Positions 42,301 to 57,900 of a DNA stretch of 64,000 nucleotides are shown in pieces (within the stretch, counting starts at the first letter, position 1; the number at the start of each line of letters is the position of its first letter). The notes under the pieces were generated by a model. That model was not told where the DNA came from and did not search any database. It saw only the letters and a list, made by a program, of their open reading frames with translations. Both the position numbers and the translations under genes were made by a program. Source of the stretch: Megaustenia siamemsis (Eukaryota > Mollusca > Gastropoda > Stylommatophora > Ariophantidae); NCBI GenBank assembly GCA_032433765.1, contig JAVIAB010000051.1:152580114-152644113 (forward strand), given 5' to 3'.

Positions 42301-45300
42301 ATTTCATTGTAATAGTCATCTCGTTGTAACAGTCACGTATGTCATGTCGTTTTATCAGAGACGTATGGTATGTCGTTGTAACAGACATGTCGTTGTATCA
42401 GTCATGTCGATGTAGTAGACACGTATGTCATGTCGTTGTAACAGACACGTATGTTATGTCGTTGTAACAGACATGTCATTGTATCAGGCATGTCGATGTA
42501 GTAGACACGTATGTCATGTCATTGTAACAGTCATGTCAATGTAACAGTCATGACAATGTAACAGTCATTTGTTGTAATAGTCATCTGGTTGTAACAGTCA
42601 CGTATGTCATGTCGTTTTATCAGAGACGTATGGTATATCGTTGTAACAGACATGTCGTTGTATCAGTCATGTCGATGTAGTAGACACGTATGTCATGTCA
42701 TTGTAACAGTCATGTCAATGTAACAGTCATGTCAATGTAACAGTCATTTCGTTGTAATAGTCATCTCGTTGTAACAGTCACGTATGTTATGTCGTTTGTC
42801 AGAGACGTATGGTATGACGTTGTAACAGACATGTCGTTGTATCAGGCATGCCGATGTAGTAGACACGTATGTCATGTCATTGTAACAGTCATGTCAATGT
42901 AACAGTCATTTCGTTGTAATAGTCATCTCGTTGTAACAGACACGTATGTCATGTCGTTTTATCAGACACGTATGGTATGTCGTTGTAACAGACATGTCGT
43001 TGTATCAGTCATGTCGATGTAGTAGACACGTATGTCATGACATTGTAAAAGTCATGTCAATGTAACGGTCATGTCAATGTAACAGTCATTTCGTTGTAAT
43101 AGTCATCTCGTTGTAACAGTCACGTATGTCATGTCGTTTTATCAGACACGTATGGTATGTCGTTGTAACAGACATGTCGTTGTATCAGTCATGTCGATGT
43201 AGTAGACACGTATGGCATGTCATTGTAACAGTCATGTCAATGTAACAGTCATGTCAATGTAACAGTCATTTCGTTGTAATAGTCATCTCGTTGTAACAGT
43301 CACGTATGTCATGTAGTTTTATCAGAGACGTATGGTATGTCGTTGTAACAGACATGTCGTTGTATCAGTCATGTCGATGTAGTAGACACGTATGTCATGT
43401 CATTGTAACAGTCATGCCAATGTAACAGTCATTTCGTTGTAATAGTCATCTCGTTGTAACAGACACGTATGTCATGTCGTTGTAACAGACACGTATGTCA
43501 TGTCGTTGTAACAGTCATGTCAATGTAACAGTCATGTCGTTGTAATAGTCATCTCGATGTAACAGACACATATGTCATGTTATTGTAACAGTCATGTCAA
43601 TGTAACAGTAATTTCATTGTAATAGTCATCTCGTTGTAACAGTCACGTATGTCATGTCGTTTTATCAGAGACGTATGGTGGTCGTTGTAACAGACATGTC
43701 GTTGTATCAGTCATGTCGATGTAGTAGACACGTATGTCATGTCGTTGTAACAGACACGTATGGTATGTCGTTGTAACAGACATGTCATTGTATCAGGCAT
43801 GTCGATGTAGTAGACACGTATGTCATGTCATTGTAACAGTCATGTCAATGTAACAGTCATGACAATGTAACAGTCATTTCGTTGTAATAGTCATCTCGTT
43901 GTAACAGTCACGTATGTTATGTCGTTTGTCAGAGACGTATGGTATGACGTTGTAACAGACATGTCGTTGTATCAGGCATGCCGATGTAGTAGACACGTAT
44001 GTCATGTCATTGTAACAGTCATGTCAATGTAACAGTCATTTCGTTGTAATAGTCATCTCGTTGTAACAGTCACGTATGTCATGTCGTTTTATCAGACACA
44101 TATGGTATGTCGTTGTAACAGACATGTCGTTGTATCAGTCATGTCGATGTAGTAGACACGTATGTCATGTCATTGTAACAGTCATGTCAATGTAACAGTC
44201 ATTTCGTTGTAATAGTCATCTCGTTGTAACAGACATGTATGTCATGTTGTTTTATCAGTGACGTATGGTATGTCGTTGTAACAGACATGTCGTTATATCA
44301 GTCATGTCGATGTAGTAGACACGTATGTCATGTCATTGTAACAGTCATGTCAATGTAACAGTCATGTCAATGTAACAGTCATTTCGTTGTAATAGTCATC
44401 TCGTTGTAACAGTCACGTATGGCATGTCGTTTTATCAGAGACGTATGGTATGTCGTTGTAACAGACATGTCGTTGTATCAGTCATGTCGATGTAGTAGAC
44501 ACGTATGGCATGTCATTGTAAGAGGCATGTCAATGTAACAGTCATGTCAATGTAACAGTCATTTCGTTGTAATAGTCATCTCGTTGTAACAGTCACGTAT
44601 GTCATGTCGTTTTATCAGAGACGTATGGCTTGTCGTTGTAACAGACATGTCGTTGTATCAGTCATGTCGATGTAGTAGACACGTATGTCATGTCATTGTA
44701 ACAGTCATGTCAATGTAACAGTCATTTCGTTGTAATAGTCATCTCGATGTAACAGACACGTATGTCATGTCATTGTAACAGTCATGTCAATGTAACAGTA
44801 ATTTCATTGTATAGTCATCTCGTTGTAACAGTCACGTATGTCATGTCGTTTTATCAGAGACGTATGGTATGTCGTTGTAACAGACATGTCGTTGTATCAG
44901 TCATGTCGATGTAGTAGACACGTATGTCATGTCGTTGTAACAGACACGTATGTTATGTCGTTGTAACAGACATGTCATTGTATCAGGCATGTCGATGTAG
45001 TAGACACGTATGTCATGTCATTGTAACAGTCATGTCAATGTAACAGTCATGACAATGTAACAGTCATTTCGTTGTAATAGTCATCTGGTTGTAACAGTCA
45101 CGTATGTCATGTCGTTTTATCAGAGACGTATGGTATATCGTTGTAACAGACATGTCGTTGTATCAGTCATGTCGATGTAGTAGACACGTATGTCATGTCA
45201 TTGTAACAGTCATGTCAATGTAACAGTCATGTCAATGTAACAGTCATTTCGTTGTAATAGTCATCTCGTTGTAACAGTCACGTATGTTATGTCGTTTGTC

Positions 45301-48300
45301 AGAGACGTATGGTATGACGTTGTAACAGACATGTCGTTGTATCAGGCATGCCGATGTAGTAGACACGTATGTCATGTCATTGTAACAGTCATGTCAATGT
45401 AACAGTCATTTCGTTGTAATAGTCATCTCGTTGTAACAGTCACGTATGTCATGTCGTTTTATCAGACACGTATGGTATGTCGTTGTAACAGACATGTCGT
45501 TGTATCAGTCATGTCGATGTAGTAGACACGTATGTCATGTCATTGTAACAGTCATGTCAATGTAACAGTCATTTCGTTGTAATAGTCATCTCGTTGTAAC
45601 AGACATGTATGTCATGTTGTTTTATCAGTGACGTATGGTATGTCGTTGTAACAGACATGTCGTTATATCAGTCAGGTCGATGTAGTAGACACGTATGTCA
45701 TGTCATTGTAACAGTCATATCAATGTAACAGTCATGTCAATGTAACAGTCATTTCGTTGTAATAGTCATCTTGTTGTAACAGTCACGTATGTCATGTCGT
45801 TTTATCAGAGACGTATGGTATGTCGTTGTAACAGACATGTCGTTGTATCAGTCATGTCGATGTAGTAGACACGTATGGCATGTCATTGTAAGAGGCATGT
45901 CAATGTAACAGTCATGTCAATGTAACAGTCATTTCGTTGTAATAGTCATCTCGTTGTAACAGTCACGTATGTCATGTCGTTTTATCAGAGACGTATGGCT
46001 TGTCGTTGTAACAGACATGTCGTTGTATCATTCATGTCGATGTAGTAGACACGTATGTCATGTCATTGTAACAGTCATGTCAATGTAACAGTCATTTCGT
46101 TGTAATAGTCATCTCGATGTAACAGACACGTATGTCATGTCATTGTAACAGTCATGTCAATGTAACAGTAATTTCATTGTAATAGTCATCTCGTTGTAAC
46201 AGTCACGTATGTCATGTCGTTTTATCAGAGACGTATGGTATGTCGTTGTAACAGACATGTCGTTGTATCAGTCATGTCGATGTAGTAGACACGTATGTCA
46301 TGTCGTTGTAACAGACACGTATGTTATGTCGTTGTAACAGACATGTCATTGTATCAGGCATGTCGATGTAGTAGACACGTATGTCATGTCATTGTAACAG
46401 TCATGTCAATGTAACAGTCATGACAATGTAACAGTCATTTGTTGTAATAGTCATCTGGTTGTAACAGTCACGTATGTCATGTCGTTTTATCAGAGACGTA
46501 TGGTATATCGTTGTAACAGACATGTCGTTGTATCAGTCATGTCGATGTAGTAGACACGTATGTCATGTCATTGTAACAGTCATGTCAATGTAACAGTCAT
46601 GTCAATGTAACAGTCATTTCGTTGTAATAGTCATCTCGTTGTAACAGTCACGTATGTTATGTCGTTTGTCAGAGACGTATGGTATGACGTTGTAACAGAC
46701 ATGTCGTTGTATCAGGCATGCCGATGTAGTAGACACGTATGTCATGTCATTGTAACAGTCATGTCAATGTAACAGTCATTTCGTTGTAATAGTCATCTCG
46801 TTGTAACAGACACGTATGTCATGTCGTTTTATCAGACACGTATGGTATGTCGTTGTAACAGACATGTCGTTGTATCAGTCATGTCGATGTAGTAGACACG
46901 TATGTCATGACATTGTAAAAGTCATGTCAATGTAACGGTCATGTCAATGTAACAGTCATTTCGTTGTAATAGTCATCTCGTTGTAACAGTCACGTATGTC
47001 ATGTCGTTTTATCAGACACGTATGGTATGTCGTTGTAACAGACATGTCGTTGTATCAGTCATGTCGATGTAGTAGACACGTATGGCATGTCATTGTAACA
47101 GTCATGTCAATGTAACAGTCATGTCAATGTAACAGTCATTTCGTTGTAATAGTCATCTCGTTGTAACAGTCACGTATGTCATGTAGTTTTATCAGAGACG
47201 TATGGTATGTCGTTGTAACAGACATGTCGTTGTATCAGTCATGTCGATGTAGTAGACACGTATGTCATGTCATTGTAACAGTCATGCCAATGTAACAGTC
47301 ATTTCGTTGTAATAGTCATCTCGTTGTAACAGACACGTATGTCATGTCGTTGTAACAGACACGTATGTCATGTCATTGTAACAGTCATGTCAATGTAACA
47401 GTCATTTCGTTGTAATAGTCATCTCGATGTAACAGACACATATGTCATGTTATTGTAACAGTCATGTCAATGTAACAGTAATTTCATTGTAATAGTCATC
47501 TCGTTGTAACAGTCACGTATGTCATGTCGTTTTATCAGAGACGTATGGTGTGTCGTTGTAACAGACATGTCGTTGTATCAGTCATGTCGATGTAGTAGAC
47601 ACGTATGTCATGTCGTTGTAACAGACACGTATGGTATGTCGTTGTAACAGACATGTCATTGTATCAGGCATGTCGATGTAGTAGACACGTATGTCATGTC
47701 ATTGTAACAGTCATGTCAATGTAACAGTCATGACAATGTAACAGTCATTTCGTTGTAATAGTCATCTCGTTGTAACAGTCACGTATGTTATGTCGTTTGT
47801 CAGAGACGTATGGTATGACGTTGTAACAGACATGTCGTTGTATCAGGCATGCCGATGTAGTAGACACGTATGTCATGTCATTGTAACAGTCATGTCAATG
47901 TAACAGTCATTTCGTTGTAATAGTCATCTCGTTGTAACAGTCACGTATGTCATGTCGTTTTATCAGACACATATGGTATGTCGTTGTAACAGACATGTCG
48001 TTGTATCAGTCATGTCGATGTAGTAGACACGTATGTCATGTCATTGTAACAGTCATGTCAATGTAACAGTCATTTCGTTGTAATAGTCATCTCGTTGTAA
48101 CAGACATGTATGTCATGTTGTTTTATCAGTGACGTATGGTATGTCGTTGTAACAGACATGTCGTTATATCAGTCAGGTCGATGTAGTAGACACGTATGTC
48201 ATGTCATTGTAACAGTCATATCAATGTAACAGTCATGTCAATGTAACAGTCATTTCGTTGTAATAGTCATCTCGTTGTAACAGTCACGTATGGCATGTCG

Positions 48301-51300
48301 TTTTATCAGAGACGTATGGTATGTCGTTGTAACAGACATGTCGTTGTATCAGTCATGTCGATGTAGTAGACACGTATGGCATGTCATTGTAAGAGGCATG
48401 TCAATGTAACAGTCATGTCAATGTAACAGTCATTTCGTTGTAATAGTCATCTCGTTGTAACAGTCACGTATGTCATGTCGTTTTATCAGAGACGTATGGC
48501 TTGTCGTTGTAACAGACATGTCGTTGTATCATTCATGTCGATGTAGTAGACACGTATGTCATGTCATTGTAACAGTCATGTCAATGTAACAGTCATTTCG
48601 TTGTAATAGTCATCTCGATGTAACAGACACGTATGTCATGTCATTGTAACAGTCATGTCAATGTAACAGTAATTTCATTGTAATAGTCATCTCGTTGTAA
48701 CAGTCACGTATGTCATGTCGTTTTATCAGAGACGTATGGTATGTCGTTGTAACAGACATGTCGTTGTATCAGTCATGTCGATGTAGTAGACACGTATGTC
48801 ATGTCGTTGTAACAGTCATGTCAATGTAACAGTCATTTCGTTGTAATAGTCATCTCGTTGTAACAGACACGTATGTCATGTCGTTTTATCAGAGACGTAT
48901 GGTATGTCGTTGTAACAGACATGTCGTTGTATCAGTCATGTCGATGTAGTAGACACGTATGTCATATCATTGTAACAGTCATGTCAATGTAACAGTCATT
49001 TCGTTGTAATAGTCATCTCGTTGTAACAGACACGTATGTCATGTGGTTTTATCAGACACATATGGTATGTCGTTGTAACAGACATGTCGTTGTATCAGTC
49101 ATGTCTATGTAGTAGACACGTATGTCATGTCATTGTAACAGGCATGTCAATGTAACAGTCATGTCAATGTAACAGTCATTTCGTTGTAATAGTCATCTCG
49201 TTGTAACAGGCACGTATGTCATGTCGTTTTATCAGAGACGTATGGTATGTCGTTGTAACAGACATGTCGTTGTATCAGTCATGTCGATGTAGTAGACACG
49301 TATGTCATGTCATTGTAACAGTCATGTCAATGTAACAGTCATTTCGTTGTAATAGTCATCTCGTTGTAACAGACATGTATGTCATGTCGTTTTATCAGTG
49401 ACGTATGTATGTCGTTGTAACAGACATGTCGTTGTATCAGTCATGTCGATGTAGTAGACACGTATGGCATGTCATTGTAAGAGGCATGTCAATGTAACAG
49501 TCATGTCAATGTAACAGTCATTTCGTTGTAATAGTCATCTCGTTGTGACAGTCACGTATGGCATGTCGTTTTATCAGAGACGTATGGTATGTCGTTGTAA
49601 CAGACATGTCGTTGTATCATTCATGTCGATGTAGTAGACACGTATGTCATGTCATTGTAACAGTCATGTCAATGTAACAGTCATTTCGTTGTAATAGTCA
49701 TCTCGATGTAACAGACACGTATGTCATGTCATTGTAACAGTCATGTCATGTAACAGTAATTCATTGTAATAGTCATCTCGTTGTAACAGTCACGTATGTC
49801 ATGTCGTTTTATCAGAGACGTATGGTGTGTCGTTGTAACAGACATGTCGTTGTATCAGTCATGTCGATGTAGTAGACACGTATGTCATGTCGTTGTAACA
49901 GACACGTATGGTATGTCGTTGTAACAGACATGTCATTGTATCAGTCATGTCGATGTAGTAGACACGTATGTCATGTCATTGTAACAGTCATGTCAATGTA
50001 ACAGTCATGACAATGTAACAGTCATTTCGTTGTAATAGTCATCTCGTTGTAACAGTCACGTATGTCATGTCGTTTGTCAGAGACGTATGGTATGACGTTG
50101 TAACAGACATGTCGTTGTATCAGGCATGCCGATGTAGTAGACACGTATGTCATGTCATTGTAACAGTCATGTCAATGTAACAGTCATTTCGTTGTAATAG
50201 TCATCTCGTTGTAAAAGTCACGTATGTCATGTCGTTTTATCAGACACGTATGGTATGTCGTTGTAACAGACATGTCGTTGTATCAGTCATGTCGATGTAG
50301 TAGACACGTATGTCATGTCATTGTAACAGTCATGTCAATGTAACAGTCATTTCGTTGTAATAGTCATCTCGTTGTAACAGACATGTATGTCATGTTGTTT
50401 TATCAGTGACGTATGGTATGTCGTTGTAACAGACATGTCGTTATATCAGTCAGGTCGATGTAGTAGACACGTATGTCATGTCATTGTAACAGTCATATCA
50501 ATGTAACAGTCATGTCAATGTAACAGTCATTTCGTTGTAATAGTCATCTCGTTGTAACAGTCACGTATGGCATGTCGTTTTATCAGAGACGTATGGTATG
50601 TCGTTGTAACAGACATGTCGTTGTATCAGTCATGTCGATGTAGTAGACACGTATGGCATGTCATTGTAAGAGGCATGTCAATGTAACAGTCATGTCAATG
50701 TAACAGTCATTTCGTTGTAATAGTCATCTCGTTGTAACAGTCACGTATGTCATGTCGTTTTATCAGAGACGTATGGCTTGTCGTTGTAACAGACATGTCG
50801 TTGTATCATTCATGTCGATGTAGTAGACACGTATGTCATGTCATTGTAACAGTCATGTCAATGTAACAGTCATTTCGTTGTAATAGTCATCTCGATGTAA
50901 CAGACACGTATGTCATGTCATTGTAACAGTCATGTCAATGTAACAGTAATTTCATTGTAATAGTCATCTCGTTGTAACAGTCACGTATGTCATGTCGTTT
51001 TATCAGAGACGTATGGTATGTCGTTGTAACAGACATGTCGTTGTATCAGTCATGTCGATGTAGTAGACACGTATGTCATGTCGTTGTAACAGACACGTAT
51101 GGTATGTCGTTGTAACAGACATGTCGTTGTATCAGGCATGTCGATGTAGTAGACACGTATGTCATGTCATTGTAACAGTCATGTCAATGTAACAGTCATG
51201 ACAATGTAACAGTCATTTGTTGTAATAGTCATCTGGTTGTAACAGTCACGTATGTCATGTCGTTTTATCAGAGACGTATGGTATATCGTTGTAACAGACA

Positions 51301-54300
51301 TGTCGTTGTATCAGTCATGTCGATGTAGTAGACACGTATGTCATGTCATTGTAACAGTCATGTCAATGTAACAGTCATGTCAATGTAACAGTCATTTCGT
51401 TGTAATAGTCATCTCTTTGTAACAGTCACGTATGTCATGTCGTTTATCAGAGACGTATGGTATGTCGTTGTAACAGACATGTCGTTGTATCAGGCATGCC
51501 GATGTAGTAGACACGTATGTCATGTCATTGTAACAGTCATGTCAATGTAACAGTCATTTCGTTGTAATAGTCATCTCGTTGTAACAGACACGTATGTCAT
51601 GTCGTTTTATCAGACACGTATGGTATGTCGTTGTAACAGACATGTCGTTGTATCAGTCATGTCGATGTAGTAGACACGTATGTCATGTCATTGTAACAGT
51701 CATGTCAATGTAACGGTCATGTCAATGTAACAGTCATTTCGTTGTAATAGTCATCTCGTTGTAACAGTCACGTATGTCATGTCGTTTTATCAGACACGTA
51801 TGGTATGTCGTTGTAACAGACATGTCGTTGTATCAGTCATGTCGATGTAGTAGACACGTATGGCATGTCATTGTAACAGTCATGTCAATGTAACAGTCAT
51901 GTCAATGTAACAGTCATTTCGTTGTAATAGTCATCTCGTTGTAACAGTCACGTATGTCATGTCGTTTTATCAGAGACGTATGGTATGTCGTTGTAACAGA
52001 CATGTCGTTGTATCAGTCATGTCGATGTAGTAGACACGTATGTCATGTCATTGTAACAGTCATGCCAATGTAACAGTCATTTCGTTGTAATAGTCATCTC
52101 GTTGTAACAGACACGTATGTCATGTCGTTGTAACAGACACGTATGTCATGTCATTGTAACAGTCATGTCAATGTAACAGTCATTTCGTTGTAATAGTCAT
52201 CTCGATGTAACAGACACATATGTCATGTCATTGTAACAGTCATGTCAATGTAACAGTAATTTCATTGTAATAGTCATCTCGTTGTAACAGTCACGTATGT
52301 CATGTCGTTTTATCAGAGACGTATGGTGTGTCGTTGTAACAGACATGTCGTTGTATCAGTCATGTCGATGTAGTAGACACGTATGTCATGTCGTTGTAAC
52401 AGACACGTATGGTATGTCGTTGTAACAGACATGTCATTGTATCAGGCATGTCGATGTAGTAGACACGTATGTCATGTCATTGTAACAGTCATGTCAATGT
52501 AACAGTCATGACAATGTAACAGTCATTTCGTTGTAATAGTCATCTCGTTGTAACAGTCACGTATGTTATGTCGTTTGTCAGAGACGTATGGTATGACGTT
52601 GTAACAGACATGTCGTTGTATCAGGCATGCCGATGTAGTAGACACGTATGTCATGTCATTGTAACAGTCATGTCAATGTAACAGTCATTTCGTTGTAATA
52701 GTCATCTCGTTGTAACAGTCACGTATGTCATGTCGTTTTATCAGACACGTATGGTATGTCGTTGTAACAGACATGTCGTTGTATCAGTCATGTCGATGTA
52801 GTAGACACGTATGTCATGTCATTGTAACAGTCATGTCAATGTAACAGTCATTTCGTTGTAATAGTCATCTCGTTGTAACAGACATGTATGTCATGTTGTT
52901 TTATCAGTGACGTATGGTATGTCGTTGTAACAGACATGTCGTTATATCAGTCAGGTCGATGTAGTAGACACGTATGTCATGTCATTGTAACAGTCATATC
53001 AATGTAACAGTCATGTCAATGTAACAGTCATTTCGTTGTAATAGTCATCTCGTTGTAACAGTCACGTATGGCATGTCGTTTTATCAGAGACGTATGGTAT
53101 GTCGTTGTAACAGACATGTCGTTGTATCAGTCATGTCGATGTAGTAGACACGTATGGCATGTCATTGTAAGAGGCATGTCAATGTAACAGTCATGTCAAT
53201 GTAACAGTCATTTCGTTGTAATAGTCATCTCGTTGTAACAGTCACGTATGTCATGTCGTTTTATCAGAGACGTATGGCTTGTCGTTGTAACAGACATGTC
53301 GTTGTATCATTCATGTCGATGTAGTAGACACGTATGTCATGTCATTGTAACAGTCATGTCAATGTAACAGTCATTTCGTTGTAATAGTCATCTCGATGTA
53401 ACAGACACGTATGTCATGTCATTGTAACAGTCATGTCAATGTAACAGTAATTTCATTGTAATAGTCATCTCGTTGTAACAGTCACGTATGTCATGTCGTT
53501 TTATCAGAGACGTATGGTATGTCGTTGTAACAGACATGTCGTTGTATCAGTCATGTCGATGTAGTAGACACGTATGTCATGTCGTTGTAACAGACACGTA
53601 TGTTATGTCGTTGTAACAGACATGTCATTGTATCAGGCATGTCGATGTAGTAGACACGTATGTCATGTCATTGTAACAGTCATGTCAATGTAACAGTCAT
53701 GACAATGTAACAGTCATTTCGTTGTAATAGTCATCTGGTTGTAACAGTCACGTATGTCATGTCGTTTTATCAGAGACGTATGGTATATCGTTGTAACAGA
53801 CATGTCGTTGTATCAGTCATGTCGATGTAGTAGACACGTATGTCATGTCATTGTAACAGTCATGTCAATGTAACAGTCATGTCAATGTAACAGTCATTTC
53901 GTTGTAATAGTCATCTCGTTGTAACAGTCACGTATGTTATGTCGTTTGTCAGAGACGTATGGTATGACGTTGTAACAGACATGTCGTTGTATCAGGCATG
54001 CCGATGTAGTAGACACGTATGTCATGTCATTGTAACAGTCATGTCAATGTAACAGTCATTTCGTTGTAATAGTCATCTCGTTGTAACAGACACGTATGTC
54101 ATGTCGTTTTATCAGACACGTATGGTATGTCGTTGTAACAGACATGTCGTTGTATCAGTCATGTCGATGTAGTAGACACGTATGTCATGTCATTGTAACA
54201 GTCATGTCAATGTAACGGTCATGTCAATGTAACAGTCATTTCGTTGTAATAGTCATCTCGTTGTAACAGTCACGTATGTCATGTCGTTTTATCAGACACG

Positions 54301-54600
54301 TATGGTATGTCGTTGTAACAGACATGTCGTTGTATCAGTCATGTCGATGTAGTAGACACGTATGTCATGTCATTGTAACAGTCATGCCAATGTAACAGTC
54401 ATTTCGTTGTAATAGTCATCTCGTTGTAACAGACACGTATGTCATGTCGTTGTAACAGACACGTATGTCATGTCGTTTATCAGAGACGTATGGTATGTCG
54501 TTGTAACAGACATGTCCATGTATCAGTCATATCGATGTAGTAGACGCGTATGTCATGTCATTGTAACAGTCATGTCAGTGTAACAGTCATGTCAATGTAA
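39336..54600 (+). repeat. Left-arm satellite array with higher-order repeats
   Basis: Base word of 18 bp, GTCATGTCAATGTAACAG, with variants such as GTCGTTGTAACAGACAT and GTCGATGTAGTAGACACG. Words are grouped in 162- or 180-bp units: the GTAGTAGACACG word recurs at about 39611, 39791, 39954, 40116, 40296 and 40459. Units are grouped in ~1.37- and ~1.13-kb blocks: the variant GGCATGCCGATG occurs at about 41481, 42850, 43980, 45350, 46720, 47851, 50128, 51498, 52629 and 54000. Pairs of blocks give a ~2.50-kb period: CGTTATATCAGT occurs at about 41792, 44291, 45661, 48162, 50439 and 52940. Most spacings repeat to within a few bases, which points to recent amplification. No gene inside. Confidence 0.93.
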
Positions 54601-54904
54601 CACGTGTCAGTTCTGTTGTTAACTGTTTTCCATGTCATGTCGTTGTAGTAGTCATAGGTGTCACACCGTCGTATGTATGTTGTCCAGTGTGACATGATAG
54701 TTGTATGTAGGTTGTCTAGTGTGTCGTGATGGCTGTATGAAGATCACGACACACTAGACAATCTACATACAGCCATCACGACACACTAGACAACCTACAT
54801 ACAACTATCATGTCACACTGGACAACATACATACGACGGTGTGACACCTATGACTACTACAACGACATGACATGGAAAACAGTTAACAACAGAACTGACA
54901 CGTG
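54601..54904. repeat. Palindrome core with 26-nt spacer
   Basis: 54601-54739 is the exact reverse complement of 54766-54904. The unpaired centre 54740-54765 itself contains ATCACGACACACTAGACAA, a third partial copy of the right-arm sequence at 54775-54793. The core is not made of the 18-bp word. It contains TATGTAGGTTGTCTAGTGTG-type sequence and, further out, a short match to family B LINE sequence. Confidence 0.92.
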
Positions 54905-57900
54905 TTACATTGACATGACTGTTACACTGACATGACTGTTACAATGACATGACATACGTGTCTACTACATCGATATGACTGATACATGGACATGTCTGTT
55001 ACAACGACATACCATACGTCTCTGATAAACGACATGACATACGTGTCTGTTACAACGACATGACATACGTGTCTGTTACAACGAGATGACTATTACAACG
55101 AAATGACTGTTACATTGGCATGACTGTTACAATGACATGACATACGTGTCTACTACATCGACATGACTGATACAACGACATGTCTGTTACAACGACATAC
55201 CATACGTCTCTGATAAAACTACATGACATACGTGACTGTTACAACGAGATGACTATTACAACGAAATGACTGTTACATTGACATGACTGTTACATTGACA
55301 TGACTGTTACAATGACATGCCATACGTGTCTACTACATCGACATGACTGATACAACGACATGTCTGTTACAACGACATACCATACGTGTCTGATAAAACG
55401 ACATGACATACGTGACTGTTACAACGAGATGACTATTACAACGAAATGACTGTTACATTGACATGACCGTTACATTGACATGACTGTTACAATGACATGA
55501 CATACGTGTCTACTACATCGACATGACTGATACAACGACATGTCTGTTACAACGACATACCATACGTGTCTGATAAAACGACATGACATACGTGTCTGTT
55601 ACAACGAGATGACTATTACAACGAAATGACTGTTACATTGACATGACTGTTACAATGACATGACATACGTGTCTACTACATCGGCATGCCTGATACAACG
55701 ACATGTCTGTTACAACGTCATACCATACGTCTCTGACAAACGACATAACATACGTGACTGTTACAACGAGATGACTATTACAACGAAATGACTGTTACAT
55801 TGACATGACTGTTACATTGACATGACTGTTACAATGACATGACATACGTGTCTACTACATCGACATGACTGATACAACGACATGTCTGTTACAACGATAT
55901 ACCATACGTCTCTGATAAAACGACATGACATACGTGACTGTTACAACCAGATGACTATTACAACGAAATGACTGTTACATTGTCATGACTGTTACATTGA
56001 CATGACTGTTACAATGACATGACATACGTGTCTACTACATCGACATGCCTGATACAATGACATGTCTGTTACAACGACATACCATACGTGTCTGTTACAA
56101 CGACATGACATACGTGTCTACTACATCGACATGACTGATACAACGACATGTCTGTTACAACGACATACCATACGTCTCTGATAAAACGACATGACATACG
56201 TGACTGTTACAACGAGATGACTATTACAATGAAATTACTGTTACATTGACATGACTGTTACAATGACATGACATACGTGTCTGTTACATCGAGATGACTA
56301 TTACAACGAAATGACTGTTACATTGACATGACTGTTACAATGACATGACATACGTGTCTACTACATCGACATGAATGATACAACGACATGTCTGTTACAA
56401 CGACAAGCCATACGTCTCTGATAAAACGACATGACATACGTGACTGTTACAACGAGATGACTATTACAACGAAATGACTGTTACATTGACATGACTGTTA
56501 CATTGACATGCCTCTTACAATGACATGCCATACGTGTCTACTACATCGACATGACTGATACAACGACATGTCTGTTACAACGACATACCATACGTCTCTG
56601 ATAAAACGACATGCCATACGTGACTGTTACAACGAGATGACTATTACAACGAAATGACTGTTACATTGACATGACTGTTACATTGATATGACTGTTACAA
56701 TGACATGACATACGTGTCTACTACATCGACCTGACTGATACAACGACATGTCTGTTACAACGACATACCATACGTCACTGATAAAACAACATGACATACA
56801 TGTCTGTTACAACGAGATGACTATTACAACGAAATGACTGTTACATTGACATGACTGTTACAATGACATGACATACGTGTCTACTACATCGACATGACTG
56901 ATACAACGACATGTCTGTTACAACGACATACCATACGTGTCTGATAAAACGACATGACATACGTGACTGTTACAACGAGATGACTATTACAACGAAATGA
57001 CTGTTACATTGACATGACTGTTACAATGACATGACATACGTGTCTACTACATCGGCATGCCTGATACAACGACATGTCTGTTACAACGTCATACCATACG
57101 TCTCTGACAAACGACATAACATACGTGACTGTTACAACGAGATGACTATTACAACGAAATGACTGTTACATTGTCATGACTGTTACATTGACATGACTGT
57201 TACAATGACATGACATACGTGTCTACTACATCGACATGCCTGATACAATGACATGTCTGTTACAACGACATACCATACGTGTCTGTTACAACGACATGAC
57301 ATACGTGTCTACTACATCGACATGACTGATACAACGACATGTCTGTTACAACGACACACCATACGTCTCTGATAAAACGACATGACATACGTGACTGTTA
57401 CAACGAGATGACTATTACAATGAAATTACTGTTACATTGACATGACTGTTACAATGACATGACATACGTGTCTGTTACATCGAGATGACTATTACAACGA
57501 AATGACTGTTACATTGACATGACTGTTACAATGACATGACATACGTGTCTACTACATCGACATGAATGATACAACGACATGTCTGTTACAACGACATACC
57601 ATACGTCTCTGATAAAACGACATGCCATACGTGACTGTCACAACGAGATGACTATTACAACGAAATGACTGTTACATTGACATGACTGTTACATTGACAT
57701 GCCTCTTACAATGACATGCCATACGTGTCTACTACATCGACATGACTGATACAACGACATGTCTGTTACAACGACATACCATACGTCACTGATAAAACGA
57801 CATGACATACATGTCTGTTACAACGAGATGACTATTACAACGAAATGACTGTTACATTGACATGACTGTTACAATGACATGACATACGTGTCTACTACAT

